This document shows, piece after piece, positions 25,182 through 32,253 of a stretch of 32,253 bases of DNA. Origin of the DNA: Longimicrobiales bacterium (GTDB lineage Bacteria; Gemmatimonadota; Gemmatimonadetes; Longimicrobiales; Gaopeijiaceae); assembly GCA_028278645.1 (NCBI GenBank), contig JANQDZ010000089.1, forward strand, positions 1 through 32,253, in the 5' to 3' direction. The stretch's first letter is position 1. Each line of letters opens with the position of its first letter. The notes beneath the pieces were generated by a model that was not told the DNA's origin, made no database searches, and saw nothing but the letters and a program-made list of their open reading frames with translations. The position numbers and the translations under genes are program-made.

Positions 25182-26209
25182 CCCGGGAGCAACTGCACTC
25201 TCTTCCGAAGGCCGAACTCCATGTTCATTTGGACGGGAGTCTTCGTCCCTCTACAATGCTGGAGCTGGCGGCGGAGGCGGGGATCAGACTCCCTGAATCG
25301 GAACCTGTCGCCCTTGCCGAGGCGGTGAAAGTCAGTGGGTCAGGAGACTTGGCGGAGTACCTGGACAGGTTCGCCTTGACCCTTCCCCTCATGCAAACTC
25401 CCGGGGCTTTGGAGCGTGCAGCGTTCGAGCTGGCCGAAGATGCCTGGGAAGAGAACGTACGGTACCTGGAAGTCCGGTATTCACCCGTACTCCACTCCGA
25501 GGGAGGGATGTCTTTTGCCGAAGCCGTTGCCGCCCCCTTGGAAGGTCTCTCCCGGGCCGAAGGGGAGCTGGGAATCCGAGCCGGCTTGATCATCTGTGGG
25601 ATCAGGACCATGGACCCCACCGTTTCGCTGCGGATGGCGGAACTTGCAGTGGAGTTCATGGATCAGGGCGTGGTGGCCTTCGATCTGGCCGGGGCGGAGG
25701 GCGGAAATCCCCCCGGGGACCATCGGAAAGCTTTCCAGCACGCTGCCGACCACAACCTGGGCATCACCGTCCATGCAGGAGAGGCCGACGGGCCAGGGTC
25801 CATCGCCCAGGCTCTGCATGAATGCCATGCCCGGCGCATCGGCCACGGCACCCGGCTCATGGAAGACCCGGCCCTCGAGGCTTTCGTAAACGATTTCCGG
25901 GTGCCCTTGGAGGTCTGTTTGACCTCCAACGTCCAGACTCGAGCTGTGCCGTCCGTGTCCGAGCACCCGTTCCGACGCTACTTCGACGCCGGTCTTGTGG
26001 TGACCCTCAGTACCGACAACCGCCTCTTTTCGGCCACCACCCTCACGGAAGAGTACTGGCTGGCCCATGAACATCTCGGCTTTGGGCTGGAGGAGCTGAG
26101 GGAGGTTTCCCTCCTCGGCTTCCAATCGGCCTTCCTCCCCTACGAAGCGAAGGTAAACCTCCTGGAAGAAGTGGAAGCGGAGCTCGAGGGCCTGGCCAGC
26201 CCATCCTAA
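25172..26209 (+). CDS. add: Adenosine deaminase
   Basis: Zinc hydrolase converting adenosine to inosine in purine salvage. The 345-residue TIM barrel shows the metal ligands His17 and His19 in ELHVHLDGS, VHAGEADGP with His and the catalytic Glu, RIGHGTRL, and LSTDNRLFS with the late Asp ligand. The STDN form instead of STDD occurs in some bacterial members. An adenine or aminofutalosine deaminase is possible from the superfamily, but the motif set favours adenosine. GTG at 25172 overlaps the end of purF. It ends the long plus-strand block and faces the large lipoprotein gene. Confidence 0.92.
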   Translation: MLLTREQLHSLPKAELHVHLDGSLRPSTMLELAAEAGIRLPESEPVALAEAVKVSGSGDLAEYLDRFALTLPLMQTPGALERAAFELAEDAWEENVRYLEVRYSPVLHSEGGMSFAEAVAAPLEGLSRAEGELGIRAGLIICGIRTMDPTVSLRMAELAVEFMDQGVVAFDLAGAEGGNPPGDHRKAFQHAADHNLGITVHAGEADGPGSIAQALHECHARRIGHGTRLMEDPALEAFVNDFRVPLEVCLTSNVQTRAVPSVSEHPFRRYFDAGLVVTLSTDNRLFSATTLTEEYWLAHEHLGFGLEELREVSLLGFQSAFLPYEAKVNLLEEVEAELEGLASPS

Positions 26210-26278
26210 CCGCCAGCGCTTTCCCCCTCGCCTCATAGAGCCCGACTAAGCGGAACTCCCTAAAAGGCAAAAGGCAAA

Positions 26279-26306
26279 CCCCCGCCCGGCTTTCGCCGGA
26301 CGGGGG
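26279..26306 (-). terminator. Strong hairpin terminator in the add/lipoprotein convergence
   Basis: Positions 26279-26290 pair with 26295-26306 (11 base pairs and one mismatch) around the loop TTTC. On the minus strand the stem is followed by TTTGCCTTTTGCC, so it fits the end of the lipoprotein transcript best. On the plus strand only a weak CTTTG follows, though it may still stop the add transcript. Confidence 0.7.
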
Positions 26307-26319
26307 TCGCTTTGTCACG

Positions 26320-26337
26320 CCCTGGCCGAAGCCAGGG
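26320..26337. terminator. Second hairpin between add and the lipoprotein gene
   Basis: A perfect 7-bp stem (26320-26326 with 26331-26337) with loop CGAA. It lies 14 bases past the lipoprotein stop and just before the larger hairpin for a minus-strand transcript. It lacks its own T-run, so it is more likely an accessory stem than a terminator on its own. Confidence 0.4.
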
Positions 26338-26351
26338 GCTGAAGTGTGCGT

Positions 26352-29300
26352 TTACGGATGGATGATCGACACGCCATCGGCGGTGACCAGGAAGGCCCCA
26401 CCGTCGGTGCCGGTTTTCAGGCCGGCTGCATGGAACTGGTCGCCAGCGACCGCGTTCAGGCAGACGGAGTCGATATCCGGATCGATGAGGAGATCGTTCG
26501 CGTCGAACTGCTCCACCAGCTCGTAGTCATAGATGCGGTTGAAGCCCTGGTCATACTGGGTCTTCACGGACATCTCGCCACAGATGGTCAGCGTGGTGAA
26601 GGCAGCATCCTGGTGAACCAGGAAGACCCTCTCGAAGAAGGGGTTGATCACCGAGTTCGGAGCGGTGTGACGCGCGATGAAGTCGTTCGGATCGGCGTTC
26701 ACGTCTTGGTCGATCAGCTCGAAGGTCTCGATGATGCCCGAAGCCACGGACGGCCACGGAGCAGGCGTGGAGTTGGTCCAGCCACCCACGTCGAAGAGGG
26801 TGAAGGTCTCGGTGCCGGTTGCCGCGGACGGACCGTTACCCAGGATGTCGGTTGCGATCCAACCGGTGATATCCGTGGGCAGCAGGTCGTCGTCCTCCAT
26901 CAGGAGGTCGGCGTCCAGGCCGTCGATGAAGTTGAAGTCATCTACGACCGCACCAGCAGCGGTAGTGAAGTCGATCCGCCCGACGATCCCCAGGTTGAGG
27001 TCAGCAGCGACCTGCAATCCGGCGTTGTAGGTGTACGGACCGAGCTGGTCGAAGGAATAACCCATGTCCCACGGAGACTGGGCCGGATCCACCGCCACGG
27101 ACGGATACACGACCTCTAGGTCAGCCGCGACGTTGTTATGGTCGGCATCGGTGGGGTAGGTCATGGAAACCTGGACCTCGTCAACCTCGAAGTCGTCGGT
27201 TCCCCAGAAGTAGAACAGGCCGGGTGCGCCGGCGGTGTAGGCTAGGGCGCCCCTCTGGAAGTCAACCAGGACCGGGATGTTCACCTGGTCCGTGGCGAAG
27301 TCCTGGCTCAGAGAAGCGGTGTTACCAGCCATGTCGGTGACCGTGGCCATCCAGACATAGAGACCCGGATCGTCGGGGTCGAAGTGACCACCGGCCAGGT
27401 CCATGCAGTCCTCCAGTCCACCGACGGTGGCCGTGGAGCGTACATGGGTCGGGCTCGCCAACGCGGACAGCCATGCCGGACCGGCAGTCTCGTCGGACTC
27501 GGTGGTGGCGTCTGCGATGTCCGGATAGTACCGGGTGATGCTCTGGTCAACCGGGCCGACGGTCGAGGCACCGAAGTCCTGCTGGTGGAAACCAGCAGCG
27601 TTGTCGGTGGCGTCCACGCCGAACCCAACGACCGGCATCGGGCTAGCGATGTTGAACAGGTTATCCGGATCGTTCAGGCCCTCGTCAATAGCCGGGTACG
27701 GAGCCGTACAAGCGACCACCGCGTTGGCTCCCGGGCTATCGCCGATCATGTAAGCAGCCGGGTTCAGGATGTCCTTACCGAAGCCCTCTACCCCGTTGTG
27801 GGCGGGCAGCAGCGGCAGGAAGGCGTTCTGCGGCGGGTTCCCGAGGTAGTCGGTCCCGAAGCCGCAGATCATGTGACCGTCAACATCCCAGTCAGAAGTG
27901 TTGGTGGGATCCAGCTCTGCGTTCGTAACTGCCACGTCGCAGGCCCAGTAGTCGATCGTGGATGTGTCGATCCACAGTCCGGGCAGCCTGGCTTCACGGG
28001 AATCCCAGTCCGCTCCCACGCCACCATCAGCCAGCTGGATGGGGTCGTCGTCCCGGAAGGGGTCGCCGCCGCCATCGAGGACAACGAGGCCATCGATGAG
28101 GGAGTAGTCGGCGTTGATCCACCATTCGTCCCAATCCGCCATGAAGGCGACGGGCTGCATGGTTACCGTCGGACCAATGTTGTCGATGTTCAGGTCGTCG
28201 GCTGCGTCGATCTGCGCCGGAATGGGCTCGGAGATGACCAGACGCCGCGGGCCGACAGTGCCGTCGCTGAGGAAGAACTCAGCGCCGATTGCGGCCATCG
28301 GAGAGGCCTGAGCCATGACTGCGGTGCCGTCGGGGCCCACACCGGTGGCGTAGGTGACGGCGTAGTCATTGTGATCCGGCCAAACGTTACCCTCGAAGCC
28401 GGTGCAGAGGTAGTTGTTCGTGATGCTGATCCCGGCGAGGTGGTCACCGGCAACCGTGCCCGTGCCGGTGGCGGCGCAGGCAGCGGCGAAGGTCACCGCC
28501 GTCGGGGTTTCAGTGGTGTAGGAGATGAAGACCGGGCCGGAGAACGTAGCGGAGCCCCTGTTCCAGAGCGTACCACCGCTGGTCGTATAGTCGTTATAGC
28601 CCTCATCCATCTCGAACAGGAGGTTACCACCGAAGTCGTTGCCCGGCAGGATCAGGTCGTAGTTCTCGATAACGATCGGAACCTTGTTCGCCGGGGTGGG
28701 CTCGAGGGGTACCTCGACCACGTAGAGGTTCGCGGACACTTCGTTCCCACCGTTCTTCACGGCAGAAGTCCACAGACCGTTCGTCCCCATCATGAGCTGG
28801 TCAGTGGGAACCGTGACGGTGATCGGATCGGACGGTCCAGCCATCTCGGCCCCACCAACCGGGACCTGGAACTGCTGAGTGGCTACAACCACGTCGCCGA
28901 TGAGCACGTCAACGTAGTCCGGAGTCTGGTCGTTCCGCTCGACGTTGAGCGTGACCTCGATCTGCCCCATGGTCGCGCCGACGATGGGCGCACCACCCTT
29001 GGTGACAGCGGAGATCGAAACGGTTGCCGGCTCGGCCGGAGTGGTTCCGGCAAAGTTCACGACAGCCGTCTGCCCAGCTACGGCATCCACGTTCTTGGCG
29101 AGAGTCTCGAACGTCACGTCATCGGAAGGCGGCGTGACGGTGACGGTGTAGGCGCCCGGAGTGAGGTTACCGAAGGAGTACGCACCCTGCGGGCCTGTCT
29201 CGGCGTCTACCGCCGCAGCGAGGTCTCCACCGGACAGAGTGACGGTCACTCCAGCGGTGCCGACGTTGTCGATGGTGACGGCACCGGCGATGGTGGCCAT

Positions 29301-29921
29301 CTGTACGGCTTCACCCGGGAACGAGGCGCTCTGGGTCTCGCCTACGCCGACCGTGACCGTGGCGGTCTGGGAAGCGAAGGTGACACCTGCGACGTTCGCA
29401 ACGGTGACCGTGTAGGTCCCAGCGCGGAGACCCGTGGCGAAGTACTCACCACCAGCGTTCGTCGAGTAGCTGTTGTTCACGCTCTCGGGACCGCCAGCAA
29501 CGGTGACGGCCACGCCTGCGAGCGGTGCACCGCTAGCACTCACAACACCGGTGATGGTGGAAGTTTTGATGTAGGAGCCAGGGAAGTCCACCGTCTGGGT
29601 CTCACCGTTTACGGTGATCGTGGTGGCTCTGCCAGTTTGGCCCCAGGAAACATCTGGGTGCGACGAAGGATCAATGGATACCCCGTAGCTGCCGCCGGGA
29701 ACGTTGGTAAACGTGTACGTTCCGCCAGCACCAGTGGAAGCCGACTGGTCCACGGTACCAACCAGCGTTACTGCCACGCCGGCCAGACCGGTCCCGTCCG
29801 CGGAAACCGTACCCGTCACGGTCCCGAAGACTTCCGGCTCGACAGGGTCATCGTCCTCGTCACAGGCGGTCAGCGGCATCGCCACCAACGCAGCCATGAG
29901 GAGAAACCGAAGGTGCTTCAT
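26352..29921 (-). CDS. Large acidic lipoprotein with three CarboxypepD_reg-like domains
   Basis: An 1189-residue surface or periplasmic protein without a known specific role. The signal peptide MKHLRFLLMAALVAMPLTAC ends in a lipobox with Cys20, followed by DEDDD. Three Ig-like carboxypeptidase-regulatory-type repeats follow at about 31-117, 118-205 and 208-292, each with a G-x-V start, LAGVAVT-like strand and G-x-Y-x-V-x-V end. The next 900 residues hold no domain I recognise; they are rich in Asp, Gly and aromatics and contain about eight cysteines. By my count only 9 lysines occur in the whole chain. I chose ATG at 29921 because it starts exactly at a lipoprotein signal; the frame is open to 30023. 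No operon partner is visible; the gene stands alone between two hairpin regions. Confidence 0.85.
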   Translation of the reverse strand: MKHLRFLLMAALVAMPLTACDEDDDPVEPEVFGTVTGTVSADGTGLAGVAVTLVGTVDQSASTGAGGTYTFTNVPGGSYGVSIDPSSHPDVSWGQTGRATTITVNGETQTVDFPGSYIKTSTITGVVSASGAPLAGVAVTVAGGPESVNNSYSTNAGGEYFATGLRAGTYTVTVANVAGVTFASQTATVTVGVGETQSASFPGEAVQMATIAGAVTIDNVGTAGVTVTLSGGDLAAAVDAETGPQGAYSFGNLTPGAYTVTVTPPSDDVTFETLAKNVDAVAGQTAVVNFAGTTPAEPATVSISAVTKGGAPIVGATMGQIEVTLNVERNDQTPDYVDVLIGDVVVATQQFQVPVGGAEMAGPSDPITVTVPTDQLMMGTNGLWTSAVKNGGNEVSANLYVVEVPLEPTPANKVPIVIENYDLILPGNDFGGNLLFEMDEGYNDYTTSGGTLWNRGSATFSGPVFISYTTETPTAVTFAAACAATGTGTVAGDHLAGISITNNYLCTGFEGNVWPDHNDYAVTYATGVGPDGTAVMAQASPMAAIGAEFFLSDGTVGPRRLVISEPIPAQIDAADDLNIDNIGPTVTMQPVAFMADWDEWWINADYSLIDGLVVLDGGGDPFRDDDPIQLADGGVGADWDSREARLPGLWIDTSTIDYWACDVAVTNAELDPTNTSDWDVDGHMICGFGTDYLGNPPQNAFLPLLPAHNGVEGFGKDILNPAAYMIGDSPGANAVVACTAPYPAIDEGLNDPDNLFNIASPMPVVGFGVDATDNAAGFHQQDFGASTVGPVDQSITRYYPDIADATTESDETAGPAWLSALASPTHVRSTATVGGLEDCMDLAGGHFDPDDPGLYVWMATVTDMAGNTASLSQDFATDQVNIPVLVDFQRGALAYTAGAPGLFYFWGTDDFEVDEVQVSMTYPTDADHNNVAADLEVVYPSVAVDPAQSPWDMGYSFDQLGPYTYNAGLQVAADLNLGIVGRIDFTTAAGAVVDDFNFIDGLDADLLMEDDDLLPTDITGWIATDILGNGPSAATGTETFTLFDVGGWTNSTPAPWPSVASGIIETFELIDQDVNADPNDFIARHTAPNSVINPFFERVFLVHQDAAFTTLTICGEMSVKTQYDQGFNRIYDYELVEQFDANDLLIDPDIDSVCLNAVAGDQFHAAGLKTGTDGGAFLVTADGVSIIHP

Positions 29922-30078
29922 AGTGTGTCCCATCCATTTCTGGAGGTTACGAAGTGCCCGCTGGCCGCCAACCTCTCTCGAGCGTCGATCTCGCCAACCC
30001 CCGCGTCCTGCCAGGGGCCCCATAGGGGCGGGAAATTACCGCAGGTTCTGGCTGCAATTACAATGCCATATATGCGAG

Positions 30079-30113
30079 TAGCGTAAGTTCCCTTGGGACA
30101 AGAACTTACGCTA
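30079..30113. repeat. Perfect 12-bp inverted repeat with 11-base spacer
   Basis: Arms 30079-30090 (TAGCGTAAGTTC) and 30102-30113 are exact reverse complements. It lies about 160 bases upstream of the lipoprotein start. On the plus strand a small 5-bp hairpin and TTTTTT follow, but no plus-strand gene ends here. It could be an operator or a hairpin in a leader. Confidence 0.75.
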
Positions 30114-30144
30114 ACCTGAAAGCCTCGGGTTTTTTACAGTTTTC

Positions 30145-30176
30145 TGACAGACCCTCAGATTTCTGAGGGTCTGTCA
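30145..30176. repeat. Perfect 15-bp palindrome downstream of fbp
   Basis: Arms 30145-30159 and 30162-30176 are exact reverse complements with only 2 bases between them. It starts about 32 bases beyond the fbp stop, where a terminator would be expected, but no T-run follows on the minus strand. It may be a terminator of another type, an mRNA-stabilising stem or a protein-binding site. Confidence 0.75.
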
Positions 30177-30208
30177 CGAATCATCAAAAAGTCAAGGAAA
30201 ACCGGGTC

Positions 30209-31231
30209 CTAACACGGCAATTCCGGGTCCTGCCGCAGGAATTCCTCGGCCATGTCCACATACTCCCTGGTTCCGAGGAACAGGGGGGTCCGCTGGTGGA
30301 GGTCCTTGGGGACGATATCAAGGATATCCCTCTCCCCATCCGAAGCTCTGCCTCCGGCCTGCTCGCAGACCAGGGCGATGGGAGCGGCTTCATACAAGAG
30401 GCGGAGCTTTCCTTCGGGGCTGGCGGCGTCCCTGGGGTACATGAAGATCCCACCCTTCAGAAGGGTCCTGTGGAAATCCGCCACCAGGGAACCGATGTAC
30501 CGGGAACGGAAGGGCTGCATCTCCTTGTCACCCATTCCCTTCAAGCACGCGACCATGCGTTGTTGCCCCCGAGCCCATTTCTGGAAATAGGCTTCGTTGA
30601 CCGAGTAGTAACGCTGAGGGGGATCGGGGAGGCGGATGTTCTTGTGGCTCAGGAGGAATTCCCCAATGGATGGGTCCAGGGTGAAACCGTGGACTCCGGT
30701 CCCACTGGAATACACCATCATGGTGGAAGAGCCATAGAGCACGTATCCGCCGGCCACCATGACCCGGCCTGGCTGGAGGCAGTCCTGGAGTGTGCCCCGT
30801 TCCCCGCTGGAGATTTTCCGGTAGATGGAGAAGATGGTACCGATGGAGACGTTCACATCGATGTTGGAGGAGCCATCGAGGGGATCATAAACCAGAACGT
30901 AATCCCCTACCGGAAACTCCTCGGGAATGGGAATGAGCCCTTCCTCCTCCTCGGAAACCATGCAACACAGGTTTCCACTGTGGTCCATGGACTTGTAGAT
31001 CACCTCCTGGGCAAACTCGTCCAGCTTTTCCACCTGCTCACCCTGGACATTCTCCCGGCCTACCTTGCCGAGGATGTCCACGAGGCCGGCTTTGGCCACC
31101 TCTCTCTGGATCAGCTTCGCTGCTAAAGCCAGGTCTGTGAGGATGTTACTGAGGGCCCCGGTGGCCTCAGGGTATTTCCGCTCCTCCTCCATGATGTGCC
31201 GATCGATGGTTACGACAGCACTGTCCGCCAT
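30209..31231 (-). CDS. fbp: Class I fructose-1,6-bisphosphatase
   Basis: Gluconeogenic phosphatase producing fructose 6-phosphate. The 340-residue chain has the metal and phosphate site [21 protein letters not shown], the preceding VSEEEEGL acidic stretch, [26 protein letters not shown] and [17 protein letters not shown], all typical of class I. I chose ATG at 31231 for its normal family length and a GGGGAGAG upstream; the frame is open to 31321 with an unlikely arginine-rich tail. It follows the ComEC-like gene by 118 bases. The substrate link with the transaldolase-family gene in the same window is metabolic, not positional. Confidence 0.96.
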   Translation of the reverse strand: MADSAVVTIDRHIMEEERKYPEATGALSNILTDLALAAKLIQREVAKAGLVDILGKVGRENVQGEQVEKLDEFAQEVIYKSMDHSGNLCCMVSEEEEGLIPIPEEFPVGDYVLVYDPLDGSSNIDVNVSIGTIFSIYRKISSGERGTLQDCLQPGRVMVAGGYVLYGSSTMMVYSSGTGVHGFTLDPSIGEFLLSHKNIRLPDPPQRYYSVNEAYFQKWARGQQRMVACLKGMGDKEMQPFRSRYIGSLVADFHRTLLKGGIFMYPRDAASPEGKLRLLYEAAPIALVCEQAGGRASDGERDILDIVPKDLHQRTPLFLGTREYVDMAEEFLRQDPELPC

Positions 31232-31349
31232 GGCGACTCGCTCTCCCCTAGATGGAAGAAACGAGCTCCCGCAACCGCCTCGAGAGCTCAACCGATCCCA
31301 ATACCTGATACTATCCCTCATGGGACACGGGAAGCAACAGGACTGGTAC

Positions 31350-32253
31350 CTATTTTCGCTCCTGGGAAAGAGAATAACTCCCGTCTCGTTTTCCCCTCAC
31401 AGTCAGAGAGCCGTGACGGTCGGTTCGGAGGACCTTGGCCCCCGCGCGGGAGAGGCGAGCCAGGACGTCGGGATGGGGATGCCCGAATCGGTTCCGCTGG
31501 CCTACCGAGATCAACGCTACCTCAAAACCCGCCCGGAGGACGAGGTCTGGAGAGGTCGATGTCGAACTCCCGTGGTGGCCAACTTTCAGGACGTGGACCC
31601 TGGGCGAGAGGAGCCGGCGGAGGAACAGCGCCTCCGACGCTTCGGGGGCATCGCCCGTGAGCAACATGCTGAACTCCCCGTACCGTACCTCCAGGACCAA
31701 AGAAGCGCCGTTGGCCCCATCCAGTTCCCCTGCTCTCCCCGATTCGTCGGGGGCGAGGACCCGAATGATCATCCCGTCGAGGTGAAGGGAATCCCCTGCC
31801 TCGGCTCCATACCAAGGGACCCCCCGGGCCTTGGCCGATTGAAGAGCCCCCAAGAAGGCATCCGTCCCCGTCGCCATCCCCGGGTCCATGACAGCGTCAA
31901 CTGGAAAGGCATCCAGGACCGCCCGAGCCCCCCCCACGTGGTCCATATCGGGATGTGTGAGGATCATCAGGTGCAACCGGCCTACTCCTCGTCTTCGGAG
32001 AAACGGAAGGACTCTGCGCTCCCCAGCGTCGAAGCTTCGGGTCCTCGGGCCGGCGTCGATCAGAATCCATCTCCCTGCAGGAGACTTCAGGAGGGTTGCG
32101 TCCCCCTGCCCTACATCCAGAACCACGAGCTCCACCCCCCCGGTTTCCAGAAGGCGCAAACCCGGAGGGCCCAGCCAAAGTCCGCAGGCAAGGGAAATCA
32201 CCGTCAGGCGGGTGCGGGTCACTCGGCTCCCAGGCAGTCGGAGAAGGGTGAGG
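31350..32253 (-). CDS. ComEC/Rec2-like protein, C-terminal part (cut by window edge)
   Basis: The visible 300 residues hold a metallo-beta-lactamase-fold domain of the type found at the C terminus of ComEC, the inner-membrane DNA uptake channel. Motifs are [27 protein letters not shown] (metal binding), [22 protein letters not shown] and [15 protein letters not shown] at 32222 could start a separate hydrolase. However, the frame stays open through the last 31 bases to the edge, and a hydrophobic segment precedes the domain, as expected if a membrane part lies beyond the window. I therefore treat it as partial. A ComEC would indicate natural competence. Confidence 0.82.
   Translation of the reverse strand, partial: LTLLRLPGSRVTRTRLTVISLACGLWLGPPGLRLLETGGVELVVLDVGQGDATLLKSPAGRWILIDAGPRTRSFDAGERRVLPFLRRRGVGRLHLMILTHPDMDHVGGARAVLDAFPVDAVMDPGMATGTDAFLGALQSAKARGVPWYGAEAGDSLHLDGMIIRVLAPDESGRAGELDGANGASLVLEVRYGEFSMLLTGDAPEASEALFLRRLLSPRVHVLKVGHHGSSTSTSPDLVLRAGFEVALISVGQRNRFGHPHPDVLARLSRAGAKVLRTDRHGSLTVRGKRDGSYSLSQERK

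Noticed and set aside
27384-30086. A 900-codon open frame on the plus strand opposite the lipoprotein gene
   Set aside because: It is antisense to a gene with a clear lipoprotein signal and repeats; the translation is low in hydrophobic cores and has no recognisable motif. Long antisense frames are common in GC-rich genes.
1-32253. CRISPR arrays, tRNAs, rRNAs, insertion sequences, prophage or defence genes
   Set aside because: I saw no regularly spaced direct repeats, cloverleaf sequences, transposase or phage motifs; nearly every gene is a recognisable housekeeping gene.

Overview
This 32 kb window is high-GC chromosomal DNA, almost fully packed with housekeeping genes, from a Gram-negative (diderm) bacterium. 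It carries two predicted lipoproteins with lipobox cysteines, a secreted protein ending like an outer-membrane barrel, and ComEC-type competence machinery. The gene set, the large CarboxypepD_reg-like lipoprotein and the free use of GTG/TTG starts would fit Gemmatimonadota or a related phylum. That assignment is inference from style and gene content; no rRNA or other marker is present to fix it.

Layout. 1-264: a strongly structured non-coding element. 265-2296 (+): an unknown secreted/outer-membrane protein, then rlmN. 2289-5890 (-): panB, panC, a YqeK-like HD hydrolase, a LytR_C protein and lepB, tightly coupled. 6059-7726 (+): an RqcH/NFACT protein. 7751-14498 (-): a tryptophan operon trpC-trpF-trpB-[HEAT protein]-[HD-GYP protein]-trpA. 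14554-15162 (+): lexA, divergent from trpC, with a possible 59-residue ORF behind it. 15313-16368 (-): trpD, separated from the other trp genes by lexA. 16540-26209 (+): a long co-directional block truA, fsa/tal, htrA, purB, purC, psd, pssA, purF, add, closed by a hairpin region. 26352-29921 (-): a 1189-residue acidic, nearly lysine-free lipoprotein. 30079-30176: two perfect inverted repeats. 30209-31231 (-): class I fbp. 31350 to the right edge (-): the C-terminal part of a ComEC-like protein, open at the edge.

How it works together. The window covers pantothenate, tryptophan and purine synthesis, phosphatidylserine/phosphatidylethanolamine synthesis (pssA, psd), gluconeogenic and pentose-phosphate steps (fbp, fsa/tal), rRNA and tRNA modification (rlmN, truA), ribosome rescue (rqcH), export and envelope quality control (lepB, htrA) and the SOS repressor (lexA). 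trpE and trpG are not here.

The least explained parts are: (1) the HEAT and HD-GYP proteins inside the trp operon, which appear to share an undescribed N-terminal module of about 105 residues; (2) the structured element at the left edge, with two mutually exclusive stems like an attenuator; (3) two near-matches to a GTTC-N7-GTTC SOS box at the lexA promoter; (4) the large acidic lipoprotein and the inverted repeats next to it. I see no CRISPR array, tRNA, rRNA, transposase, prophage or recognised defence system. No stretch over 300 bases lacks a gene.
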